Program-made: the position numbers and the translations under genes
Shown: positions 37,082 through 44,359 of the stretch, in pieces
How the letters are laid out: every line of letters begins with the position of its first letter
Numbering within the stretch: the first letter of the stretch is position 1
Source: Georgenia daeguensis
GTDB taxonomy: Bacteria; Actinomycetota; Actinomycetes; Actinomycetales; Actinomycetaceae
Reading direction: 5' to 3'
NCBI RefSeq assembly: GCF_039537705.1
Contig: NZ_BAABBA010000002.1
Span: 310,001 to 374,000, forward strand
DNA length: 64,000 nucleotides
Notes under the pieces: model-generated
Seen by the model: the letters and a program-made list of their open reading frames with translations, nothing else
Database searches by the model: none
Told to the model about the DNA's origin: nothing

Positions 37082-38119
37082 TCACTTGGCCGCAGCGCGC
37101 GCCGCGTCGTAGAGCGCCTGCTGGGTGTCGGTCTTAATGAACTCGGCCGCGAGGGGCTCGAGGACGGCCGTGAAGGCCTCCTCGTCGACCTCGGTGAAGG
37201 TCGCGCCACCGTCCTTCGCGCTGGTGATGGCCTCCTCCGTCGCCGTCGCCCACAGCTCGGTGTGCTCCTCGTACGTGGCCTTCCACTCCTCGTCGAAGAT
37301 GGCGCGGTCGTCCTCGGACATGCCGGCGAGCAGGTCGGAGTTGATGATCAGGTAGTCCAGGCCGACCAGGTGGTTGGTGTAGGACCAGTTCGGGGCGACC
37401 TCGTAGTGCTTCTGGGTCCAGTACGAGACCTCGTTGTTCTCCGCCGCGTCGACGACGCCGGACTGCAGACCGGTGTAGAGCTCACCGAACGCCATCGGGG
37501 TGGCGGAGGCGCCCATGGCCTCGGCCATGGCGATGTGGAGGTCGGACTCCTGCACGCGGAGCTTCTTGCCGGCCAGGTCCGCCGGGGTCTCGACGGGGCC
37601 GTAGGTCGTGTAGATGCTGCGGGCGCCCTGCGTGAAGCCGCCGAGCACGGTGAGCTTGTTGGACTCCTCGAGCGATGTGTACAGGTCGCCGGTGACCTCC
37701 GGGTCGTGGATGACGCTCATCTGGTGCTCGACGTCGTCGAAGACCTTGGGGAGGTTGAAGACGAGGAAGTCCTCGTTGAGGTTCTCGAGCTGGGTGCCGG
37801 AGACGATCGCCATGTCGACGCTGCCGTCGGACACGAGCTGCAGGGCCTCCTGCTGGGCGCCGAGGGTCTCGTTCGGGAAGACGTCGACGTCCCAGCGGCC
37901 GTCGGTGGCCTCGGAGAGGCGCTCACCGAAGTTGTCCAGGGCGATGTAGGAGGGGTGCTCCTCGGTCTGGTTCAGGGCAAGGCGCATGGTGGCGCCGCCC
38001 TCGGCCGCACCGCCGCCGCCAGCCGTGGCGTCCTCGGTCGCGTCGCCGCCGCCGCAGGCGGCGAGGGCGAGCGCGGTCACGCCGGTGAGCGTCACCAGGG
38101 AGAGAGTCTTCTTACGCAT
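37082..38119 (-). CDS. dctP: TRAP substrate-binding lipoprotein DctP
   Basis: 345 residues from ATG 38119. It has a lipoprotein signal peptide with lipobox LAAC (C21), then a Gly/Ala linker. The DctP fold shows LNQTEEHPSYIALDNFGERL, GARSIYTTYGPVETPADLAGKKLRVQ and ENNEVSYW; the RVQ arginine normally binds the substrate carboxylate. Being lipid-anchored fits a cell without a periplasm. The 5' region is long (operator A about 172 bp upstream), with two palindromes in between. Likely ligand is a hexuronate such as glucuronate, by context. Confidence 0.93.
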   Translation of the reverse strand: MRKKTLSLVTLTGVTALALAACGGGDATEDATAGGGGAAEGGATMRLALNQTEEHPSYIALDNFGERLSEATDGRWDVDVFPNETLGAQQEALQLVSDGSVDMAIVSGTQLENLNEDFLVFNLPKVFDDVEHQMSVIHDPEVTGDLYTSLEESNKLTVLGGFTQGARSIYTTYGPVETPADLAGKKLRVQESDLHIAMAEAMGASATPMAFGELYTGLQSGVVDAAENNEVSYWTQKHYEVAPNWSYTNHLVGLDYLIINSDLLAGMSEDDRAIFDEEWKATYEEHTELWATATEEAITSAKDGGATFTEVDEEAFTAVLEPLAAEFIKTDTQQALYDAARAAAK

Positions 38120-38135
38120 CGTGTCGTTCCTATCT

Positions 38136-38149
38136 GCTCATCGATGAGC
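38136..38149. promoter_or_regulatory. 14-bp perfect palindrome before dctP
   Basis: GCTCATCGATGAGC, 17 bp before the dctP start. It may be a regulator site or an RNA hairpin at the ribosome binding region. It is unlike the GGCAAC operator. Confidence 0.5.
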
Positions 38150-38164
38150 GGTCGGTCATGCGTG

Positions 38165-38180
38165 CGGTGATCGCTCACCG
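38165..38180. promoter_or_regulatory. 16-bp inverted repeat before dctP
   Basis: CGGTGA-TCGC-TCACCG, 46-61 bp before the dctP start. The GTGA/TCAC arms recall cAMP-receptor sites, but the spacer is 4 and not 6, so that reading is weak. Confidence 0.4.
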
Positions 38181-38279
38181 CGTCGGTCCTCGGTCCGCCT
38201 CTGCGCGGTCGGTGAGGTCCGGGTCGGGGGAAGTCCGCCGTGGGCACGGGGGGATTTGCGTGCTGATTCAGTCACATAC

Positions 38280-38304
38280 CGCAACGACGCGGCAACGAGT
38301 TGCC
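38280..38304. promoter_or_regulatory. Operator A (LacI-type), upstream of dctP
   Basis: Perfect palindrome GGCAAC-GA-GTTGCC (38291-38304) plus an extra half-site CGCAAC (38280-38285) 5 bp to its left. It lies between the uxuB terminator and dctP. The same arrangement recurs before uxaC and lacI. Confidence 0.8.
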
Positions 38305-38370
38305 AAACCTTGCATCCTGACGTCACGGCGCGGTAACGGCGCCGTCCCGCCAGCTGCGGACGCGCGAAAA

Positions 38371-38405
38371 GGCCGGGGTGCGCGCAGCAGCGGCGCACCC
38401 CGGCC
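38371..38405 (-). terminator. uxuB terminator
   Basis: Perfect 13-bp stem: GGCCGGGGTGCGC (38371-38383) pairs with 38393-38405, 9-base loop. On the minus strand it is followed by TTTT. It ends the uxaC-uxuB transcript. Confidence 0.92.
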
Positions 38406-38439
38406 TCGCGGCCCGCCCGACGGGTCAGTCGGGACCGGG

Positions 38440-39843
38440 TCAGCCCTTGGCGGTGCCCACCTGGGCCAGGATCTCCTCCGCCTTCGCGACGACGGCCGCC
38501 ACGAGGTCCTCGTCCGGCACCATGTCCGAGGCGAGCAGGCCCAGCAGAGCGTTGGTCGCCTCGGCGACCGTGCCCTGGGCGGCGGCGACGACGTCGGACT
38601 CGCGGGCGTCCTTCACGGGCGCGCCATGGCCCTGCAGGTGCAGGACCCAGGCGGCCAGGGCGCGAACGGGCCCGTCCGGCAGGCGCCCGGCGGCGCGCTC
38701 CAGGCGCAGGGCGGGGAGGATGCGCACCGGGATCTTCTGCGAGCCGTCGGCGGCGATCTGCGCCAGCAGGTGCCGCACCCGGGGGTTGTTGTAGCGGTCG
38801 AGAAGGGCCGCTCGGTAGCGCGCCACGTCCTCGGCGTCGACCTGCAGGTGCTTCCCCGCGACGTCCCACCAGTCCTCGACCCAGCCGCGCACCGTGGGGT
38901 CGGCGATCGCGTCGGCGACGGTCTCGTGCCCCACGATCGTGGCGGCGTAGGCCATCAGCGAGTGGGAGCCGTTGAGCATCCACAGCTTGCGCTGCTCGAA
39001 GGGGTAGACATCGTCGACGATCCCCGCGCCGGCCTTCTCCCACGCCGGCCGGCCGGCGGGGAAGTCGCCGGCGATGACCCACTCGCTGAACGGCTCGGTG
39101 GGCACGGGCGAGGCGTCGTCGTAGCCCTGGGACTCGGCGACGGCGGCCCGCTCGCCCTCCGTGGTGGCCGGGGTGATCCGGTCGACCATCGACGTGGCCC
39201 AGGAGACGTTCTGCCGCATCCAGTCCAGCAGGGTGGGGTCGACGCGCTCGGCGAGCTCCTCGACGACGGCACGGAAGGTCGGGCCGTTGTCCGGGAGGTT
39301 GTCGCACGGCAGGACCGTGATGGCGCCGGCGCCGGCCGCGCGGCGGGCGAGGAACCCCCCGACGAGCTTGCCGGGAGTGGTGCGGGCGGCCGCCTCGGCG
39401 TCGGCGCGAAGCGCCTCGATGTCGCCGGCGACCGCGGGGTCCCCGACGGCGAGGTGCCCGTCGGCGCCTCGCATGTAGCCGGCCTCGGTGACGGTGGAGG
39501 TGATGATGGCCGTCTGCGGGCTGCGGAGGTAGCCGAGGAACGCCTCGGTGTCCGACGCGGGGTGCACCGCGGAGAGGGAGCTGATGACCTCGAAGGTGTC
39601 GCCGTCGGCCTGGCGGGTGATGAGCGTGTACAGCCCGTCCTGCGGCGCGAGCGCCTCGGCCGCGTCGGGCCGGCGGCCGGTGAACGCGGCGATGCCCCAC
39701 TCCCCCGCGTCGGGGGCGTGCTCGGTGTACCAGGCCTGGTGCGCGCGGGTGAAGTTCCCCAGGCCCAGGTGCACGATGCGGACCGGCGCCACGGGGCGCC
39801 CGTGCAGCTCGCGGGAGAGGCGGGGGACGGTCGTGGTGGTCAT
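38440..39843 (-). CDS. uxuB: Fructuronate reductase (mannitol dehydrogenase family)
   Basis: 467 residues from ATG 39843, overlapping the uxaC stop by 4 bp (ATGA). NAD-binding start VRIVHLGLGNFTRAHQAWY; middle TVLPCDNLPDNG; catalytic region ERKLWMLNGSHS-type (here QRKLWMLNGSHS) with the conserved lysine, asparagine and histidine. The polyol dehydrogenase family includes UxuB (D-fructuronate to D-mannonate) and UxaB (tagaturonate). Coupling to glucuronate isomerase favours UxuB. The next enzyme of the standard route, mannonate dehydratase, is not in the window. Confidence 0.88.
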   Translation of the reverse strand: MTTTTVPRLSRELHGRPVAPVRIVHLGLGNFTRAHQAWYTEHAPDAGEWGIAAFTGRRPDAAEALAPQDGLYTLITRQADGDTFEVISSLSAVHPASDTEAFLGYLRSPQTAIITSTVTEAGYMRGADGHLAVGDPAVAGDIEALRADAEAAARTTPGKLVGGFLARRAAGAGAITVLPCDNLPDNGPTFRAVVEELAERVDPTLLDWMRQNVSWATSMVDRITPATTEGERAAVAESQGYDDASPVPTEPFSEWVIAGDFPAGRPAWEKAGAGIVDDVYPFEQRKLWMLNGSHSLMAYAATIVGHETVADAIADPTVRGWVEDWWDVAGKHLQVDAEDVARYRAALLDRYNNPRVRHLLAQIAADGSQKIPVRILPALRLERAAGRLPDGPVRALAAWVLHLQGHGAPVKDARESDVVAAAQGTVAEATNALLGLLASDMVPDEDLVAAVVAKAEEILAQVGTAKG

Positions 39844-41264
39844 AGCTTGAAGGCCTTCCGGGGCTGGGTGACGACGAGGTCGTGGGCGGTGTCGAGCGCC
39901 TCGTCCATGGTCAGGCGGTGGTCCGCGACGAGCTCGGCGAGGAAGCCCGAGTCGAGCCGCCGGTTCATGTCGTGGCGCGCCGGGATGGACAGGAACGCAC
40001 GGGTGTCGTCGATGAACCCGGAGGTTCGGGTGAACCCGGCGGAGCCGGTGACGGCGCGGCGGTAGCGCCTGATCGCCTCCGCCTCATCGATGAACCACCA
40101 CGGGGCGCCGACGTACACCGACGGGTAGAAGCCGGCGAGCGGGGCGACCTCCCGGGAGTAGACGGTCTCGTCGATGGTGAACAGCACGAGCTGGAAGTTC
40201 GGGGCCGTCCCGAAGGCCGAGAGCATCGGCTGGAGGGCGCGGGCGAACTCCACGGACATCGGGATGTCGGCGCCGACGTCGGCACCGAACGTCTCCTGCG
40301 TCGGGGTGTGGTGGTTGCGCACCACGGCGGGGTGCAGCGTCATCACGAGCCCGTCCTCGGAGGCCATGCGGGCCTGCTGGAAGACGAAGTCGCGGCGCAG
40401 CGCGTCGCCCTCCTCCGGCGTGATCTGCCCGACGCGGGCCCTGGCGTACAGGCGCTCCGCCTCGGCGTCGTCGAGCTTCTCGGCGCGGGCGTCCTTGTGC
40501 GAGTGGTCCGAGGACACGGCGCCGTTGTCCTTGAAGAAGGCGCGCCGGTTCTCCATGGCCGCGACCCAGCCGGCGTACGTGCCGGTGTCGACGCCGGAGA
40601 CCTCGCCCAGCGTGTCGATCAGCCCGTTCCAGGCCGGGGTGGCGGGCTCGAGGTACTTGTCCGGGCGGAACGTCGGAGCCACCTTGCCGTCCCAGGTGGG
40701 GTCCGCGGCCAGCTTCTGGTGGTGGCGCAGGTCGTCGGCCGGGTCGTCGGTCGTGGCGATGAACTCGATGTTGAACGTCTTGTACAGCGCGCGCGGCCGG
40801 AACTCCGGCGTGGCGATGGCCTCGGCGATCCGGTCGTAGATCCGGTCGGCGGTGGCCGCCGACGGCGCCAGCTCGATGCCGAAGACGTCCGCCAGCTCGG
40901 ACTCGAACCAGAACTTCATCGGGGTGCCGCGGTAGATCTTCCAGTTCTCGCACAGGGTGCGGAAGGCGGCGCGGGACTGCTCGGCCGAGAAGTTCTCCTG
41001 CCCCACGCCGAGGTCCGCCAGGGAGACGCCGCTGGCGTGCAGGAGCCGGTTGATGTAGTGGTCCGGCGTGATGAGGAGCGACGTCGGGTCCGCGAAGGGC
41101 ACGTCGTCGGCCAGCCACTGCGGCGGCACGTGCCCGTGCGGGGAGATGATCGGCAGGTCCTTGACCGCGTCGTAGAGCTCCCGGGCGATCGGGCGCAGGC
41201 CCGGGTCCGCGGGAAGGAGACGGTCGGGATGGACGTGGAGGACGTCGTCGTCTGTGGAGGTCAT
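39840..41264 (-). CDS. uxaC: Glucuronate isomerase
   Basis: 474 residues from ATG 41264. Amidohydrolase-like TIM barrel with SPHGHV near the N-terminus (metal histidines), TDDPADDLRHHQ, and the C-terminal RHDMNRRLDSGFLAELV. It converts D-glucuronate to D-fructuronate (and galacturonate to tagaturonate). Length matches UxaC (about 470). Operator B sits 32 bp before the start, so repression by the LacI protein encoded just upstream is likely. It is translationally coupled to uxuB. Confidence 0.94.
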   Translation of the reverse strand: MTSTDDDVLHVHPDRLLPADPGLRPIARELYDAVKDLPIISPHGHVPPQWLADDVPFADPTSLLITPDHYINRLLHASGVSLADLGVGQENFSAEQSRAAFRTLCENWKIYRGTPMKFWFESELADVFGIELAPSAATADRIYDRIAEAIATPEFRPRALYKTFNIEFIATTDDPADDLRHHQKLAADPTWDGKVAPTFRPDKYLEPATPAWNGLIDTLGEVSGVDTGTYAGWVAAMENRRAFFKDNGAVSSDHSHKDARAEKLDDAEAERLYARARVGQITPEEGDALRRDFVFQQARMASEDGLVMTLHPAVVRNHHTPTQETFGADVGADIPMSVEFARALQPMLSAFGTAPNFQLVLFTIDETVYSREVAPLAGFYPSVYVGAPWWFIDEAEAIRRYRRAVTGSAGFTRTSGFIDDTRAFLSIPARHDMNRRLDSGFLAELVADHRLTMDEALDTAHDLVVTQPRKAFKL

Positions 41265-41295
41265 GCCGCCATCGTGCTGGCGCCACGCCACGGGC

Positions 41296-41319
41296 GGCAA
41301 CGTGTTGCCGCCAGTTGCC
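41296..41319. promoter_or_regulatory. Operator B (LacI-type), upstream of uxaC
   Basis: Perfect palindrome GGCAAC-GT-GTTGCC (41296-41309) followed 4 bp on by a third half-site GTTGCC (41314-41319). It lies in the 89-bp gap between the lacI stop and the uxaC start. Confidence 0.85.
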
Positions 41320-41353
41320 GGACCGGTGCGGTCCGGCAAACCGTCCCGGCCCG

Positions 41354-42469
41354 TCACGCGCGGGCGTTCGGCCCCGTGCTCTCGCGCTCGACGAGCTTCA
41401 CGGGGACGACGACGGGCGGTCCCCCGCGGGGGTGCGCTCCCTTGATCTGGGCGACCAGGTTGCGCACCGCGGCCGCGCCCAGCGCCCGGCGCGGCGTCGC
41501 CACGGTGGTCAGCGCCGGCGAGACCAGGTCCGCGGCGAAGATGTTGTCATAACCGACCACGGAGACGTCCTCCGGCACCCGCTTGCCCCTGCCCTGGACC
41601 GCGCGGATGAAACCGATGGCGACGAGGTCGTTGTAGGCGATCACGCCCGTCGTCGGCGCCTGCAACCAGGCCTTGGCACCGGCGACGCCACCGGCGACCG
41701 TCGGGGCCAGCGGGCCGATGCGGCGGACGTGCATCGACAGCTCGAGCGACGCCTCCCGCAGCCCGCGCCACCGCATGCCGTCGGCCCAGGAGGCCTCCGG
41801 CCCGGCGAGGTAGGTGACGAGGTCGTGGCCCAGCTCGCCCAGGTGCTCGAGCGCGCGGCGCACGCCGCGGGCGTTGTCCGGCACCACGGAGGGGATCTCG
41901 CGCACGGCCCGGTTCAGGGCCACCATCGGCTTCTGCTTGGCGATCATGCGGATGGAGGCGTCGGACATCCGCGAGGTGCCCAGCACGATGCCGTCGACGA
42001 TCGGCAGGGCCCGCTCGAGCGCCTCGCGCTCGCGCTTGTCCGACTCCCGCGAGTCCACGAGCAGCACCGTGTAGCCCGCCTCGGCGGCCTCGTCCTGCAC
42101 GCCGTTGATGATCTCGAAGTACACCGGGTTGGTGATGTCCGGGACCACCAGCGCGAGCAGGTTCGTGTGGGTCGTGGCCAGCGCTCGCGCCATGGGGTTG
42201 GTGCGGTAGCCGAGCTCGGCGGCCACCTTGCGGATGCGGTCCGCCGTCTCCGCGTTGACCCGGCCCGGGCGCGAGAAGGTCCGCGAGACCGTCAACGGGG
42301 CGACGCCGGCCGCCTGCGCCACGTCGTAGATCGTCGGCGAGCTGCGCCGTCGGGAGGCGCCCGGGGCGGGGGCGGGAGAAGCGTCCCCGGCGTCGACGAC
42401 GGAGGGTCCGTCGCCGGCGTCGCCCGCGTCCGCGGGCACGCCCTGGCCAGCCGTGTCGTTCGAGTCCAC
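41354..42469 (-). CDS. LacI-family regulator of uronate genes
   Basis: 371 residues from GTG 42469 after GGGAGG at about 7 bp. A 40-residue disordered N-terminal tail precedes the helix-turn-helix TIYDVAQAAGVAPLTVSRTF and hinge GYRTNPMARALAT. The ligand domain (LLALVVPDITNPVYFEII to the end) is complete, with VVGYDNIFAADLVSPALTTV. It is placed between the uxaC-uxuB operon and the divergent symporter gene, with GGCAAC palindromes on both sides, which makes it the obvious candidate for the repressor. The inducer is unknown; glucuronate or fructuronate is the natural guess. Confidence 0.93.
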   Translation of the reverse strand: MDSNDTAGQGVPADAGDAGDGPSVVDAGDASPAPAPGASRRRSSPTIYDVAQAAGVAPLTVSRTFSRPGRVNAETADRIRKVAAELGYRTNPMARALATTHTNLLALVVPDITNPVYFEIINGVQDEAAEAGYTVLLVDSRESDKREREALERALPIVDGIVLGTSRMSDASIRMIAKQKPMVALNRAVREIPSVVPDNARGVRRALEHLGELGHDLVTYLAGPEASWADGMRWRGLREASLELSMHVRRIGPLAPTVAGGVAGAKAWLQAPTTGVIAYNDLVAIGFIRAVQGRGKRVPEDVSVVGYDNIFAADLVSPALTTVATPRRALGAAAVRNLVAQIKGAHPRGGPPVVVPVKLVERESTGPNARA

Positions 42470-42511
42470 CGACGTCCTCCCGGGTCGCAGGGGCCCACCG
42501 TACGGAAATGT

Positions 42512-42535
42512 GGCAACTGGTGGCAAAACGTTGCC
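42512..42535. promoter_or_regulatory. Operator C (LacI-type), upstream of lacI
   Basis: GGCAAA-AC-GTTGCC (42522-42535, one mismatch in the palindrome) with an extra GGCAAC (42512-42517) 4 bp to the left. This is the mirror image of operator B. It lies 43-66 bp before the lacI start, so autoregulation is likely. Confidence 0.8.
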
Positions 42536-42610
42536 CGGCGCGTCACACCGGGATACCTGCGGGCGCGCGACGCGCCCGCTGACATGACGGGGAGGCAGGA
42601 CGGGCGACGT

Positions 42611-42655
42611 GGCAACTTTCGGCATCCGCGCTGCAACCAGCGGCAACCACTTTGG
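42611..42655. promoter_or_regulatory. Operator D cluster before the symporter gene
   Basis: A looser group of half-sites: GGCAAC (42611-42616), 4 bp, GGCATC (42621-42626); then TGCAAC (42632-42637), 4 bp, GGCAAC (42642-42647), 2 bp, CTTTGG. The 4-bp and 2-bp spacings match operators A-C but the palindromes are degenerate. It lies 121-165 bp before the symporter start. Confidence 0.55.
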
Positions 42656-42775
42656 CCGACGTCCGGGGTGGTGCGTGAATGAGTCCCGACAAGCCACCTC
42701 CCGTGCGCCACCTCCGGCACGTGCGGGAGAGTGACACAACGTGCGTCACGCACCGTCTCTCTCCAGGGAGTCCAC

Positions 42776-44251
42776 ATGTCCAGCACGGCGACGGCTCAGC
42801 AACAGAGCATCCGCGACGCCGCGGCCCCGCACCTGTCGTTCAGGACGATCGTCGGCTACGGCGCCGGCGACGCGGGCTGCAACATCGCGTTCCAGATGAC
42901 CGGCCTGTTCCTGCTCATCTTCTACACCGACGTGGTCGGCATCTCGCCGGTGCACGCGGGCAGCATCTTCCTCTTCGTCAAGATCTGGGACGCGTTCGCG
43001 GACATCTTCGCCGGCCGCATGGTGGACCGGACGATGACCCGGTGGGGCAAGTTCCGCCCGTTCCTGCTCTGGTACTCCGTGCCGCTGCTCGCCGCGAACC
43101 TGCTGTGCTTCTGGATCCCCGTCGACAGCTACAACATGAAGCTCGTCTGGGCGGTCGTCTCCTACGCCCTCATGGGCCTGCTGTACTCCATGGTCAACAT
43201 CCCGTTCGGCTCCCTGGCCGGCGCCATGAGCCAGAACCCCGTCGACCGCTCCCGCCTGGCCTCCACCCGCATGGTCGGCTCCGGCGCCACCATCCTGCTG
43301 CTCTCCCTCGTCCTGGCTCCCCAGATCAAGGCCGCCGAGGACCTCGCCACCACCTTCCTCATCACGGCCATCGCCTTCCTGGTGGTCGGCACGGCCCTGT
43401 TCATGACGACCTTCCTGACCTCGAAGGAGACCGTCTACCGCGAGGTCGAGAGGGTCTCGCTGCGCGACACGCTGCGCACCGTCCGGCAGAACAAGCCCCT
43501 GCTGCGCCTGTGCGCCTCCTCGTTCTTCTACCTCACCGGGCAGAACGTGGTCTCCGCCATGGGTATCTACATCGCCAACCACGCCCTCGCGCAGTACGCC
43601 GGCGCCGGCAACTGGCTGGCGTCCGTCGTCACCATCATCACCACCGGAGCGGTCCTCTACGTCGGCCCGATCGGCCCCGGCGTGACCCGCAAGCTCGGCA
43701 AGAAGACCGGCTTCATGGGAGCGTGCGGCATCGCCATCACCGGCGGCGTGATCTTCGGCCTGAGCTCGAACCTGCTGCTGAGCCTCTTCGCGCTGTTCCT
43801 CATCGGTTTCGGCATGGCGCTGCTCAACACGATGACCTGGGCGCTCGAGGCGGACACCGTCGAGTACGGCGAGCTGCAGACCGGGATCCGCACCGAGGGC
43901 GCGACCTACGCCGCCTTCTCCTTCACCCGCAAGGTCGGCCAGGCGGTCGGCGCGGCCATCGCCTCCTACGCCCTGGCCTTCATCGGCTACGACGGCGCCC
44001 TCGACGTCCAGCCGCAGTCCGTCCTCGACGGCATGACCGCCGCGGTCGCGATCCTGCCCGCCACCTTCTTCCTCATCGCCCTGCTGATCATGTCCCGGTA
44101 CCCCCTCACCGAGGCCCGCTTCGCCGAGATCATGACGCAGATCCAGGCGAGGCGCGCCGAGCGGCACGCCGCGCTCGCCGGGACCGCCGGCACGGCTCCC
44201 GCCGCCGGCTGGACCGACGACGACGGGCTGCCGCCCGCCGGCACCCGCTAG
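42776..44251 (+). CDS. GPH-family glycoside/hexuronide:cation symporter
   Basis: 491 residues from ATG 42776 with CAGGGAG upstream. Twelve hydrophobic helices. GPH signatures are GYGAGDAGCNIAF (helix 1), DAFADIFAGRMVDRT and GKFRPFLLW. Family members carry melibiose, xylosides and glucuronides (UidB/GusB). Placement directly before the beta-glucuronidase gene argues for glucuronide uptake. An imperfect 19-bp palindrome (GTGAC at 42731, GTCAC at 42745) and the operator D cluster precede it. A hairpin lies between it and uidA. Confidence 0.92.
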   Translation: MSSTATAQQQSIRDAAAPHLSFRTIVGYGAGDAGCNIAFQMTGLFLLIFYTDVVGISPVHAGSIFLFVKIWDAFADIFAGRMVDRTMTRWGKFRPFLLWYSVPLLAANLLCFWIPVDSYNMKLVWAVVSYALMGLLYSMVNIPFGSLAGAMSQNPVDRSRLASTRMVGSGATILLLSLVLAPQIKAAEDLATTFLITAIAFLVVGTALFMTTFLTSKETVYREVERVSLRDTLRTVRQNKPLLRLCASSFFYLTGQNVVSAMGIYIANHALAQYAGAGNWLASVVTIITTGAVLYVGPIGPGVTRKLGKKTGFMGACGIAITGGVIFGLSSNLLLSLFALFLIGFGMALLNTMTWALEADTVEYGELQTGIRTEGATYAAFSFTRKVGQAVGAAIASYALAFIGYDGALDVQPQSVLDGMTAAVAILPATFFLIALLIMSRYPLTEARFAEIMTQIQARRAERHAALAGTAGTAPAAGWTDDDGLPPAGTR

Positions 44252-44259
44252 TGCCGCCT

Positions 44260-44288
44260 CGCCCCGCCCGGTCACGCCGGGCGGGGCG
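44260..44288 (+). terminator. Hairpin between symporter and uidA
   Basis: Perfect 12-bp stem CGCCCCGCCCGG (44260-44271) with 44277-44288, loop TCACG, starting 9 bp after the symporter stop. Only two T follow, so it may be a partial terminator or an RNA stabiliser inside the operon. Confidence 0.6.
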
Positions 44289-44359
44289 TTCGCGCACCCG
44301 CCGCACCACCCTTACCACCAGCTCGAGACGACCGACCGCTCCACCGAAAGGACCACCCC

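Noticed and set aside
42731..42749. GTGAC/GTCAC palindrome as a CRP-type site
   Set aside because: The spacing is 9 bp instead of 6 and the arms lack the flanking T and A, so a CRP-type call is not supported. It is mentioned with the symporter gene only.
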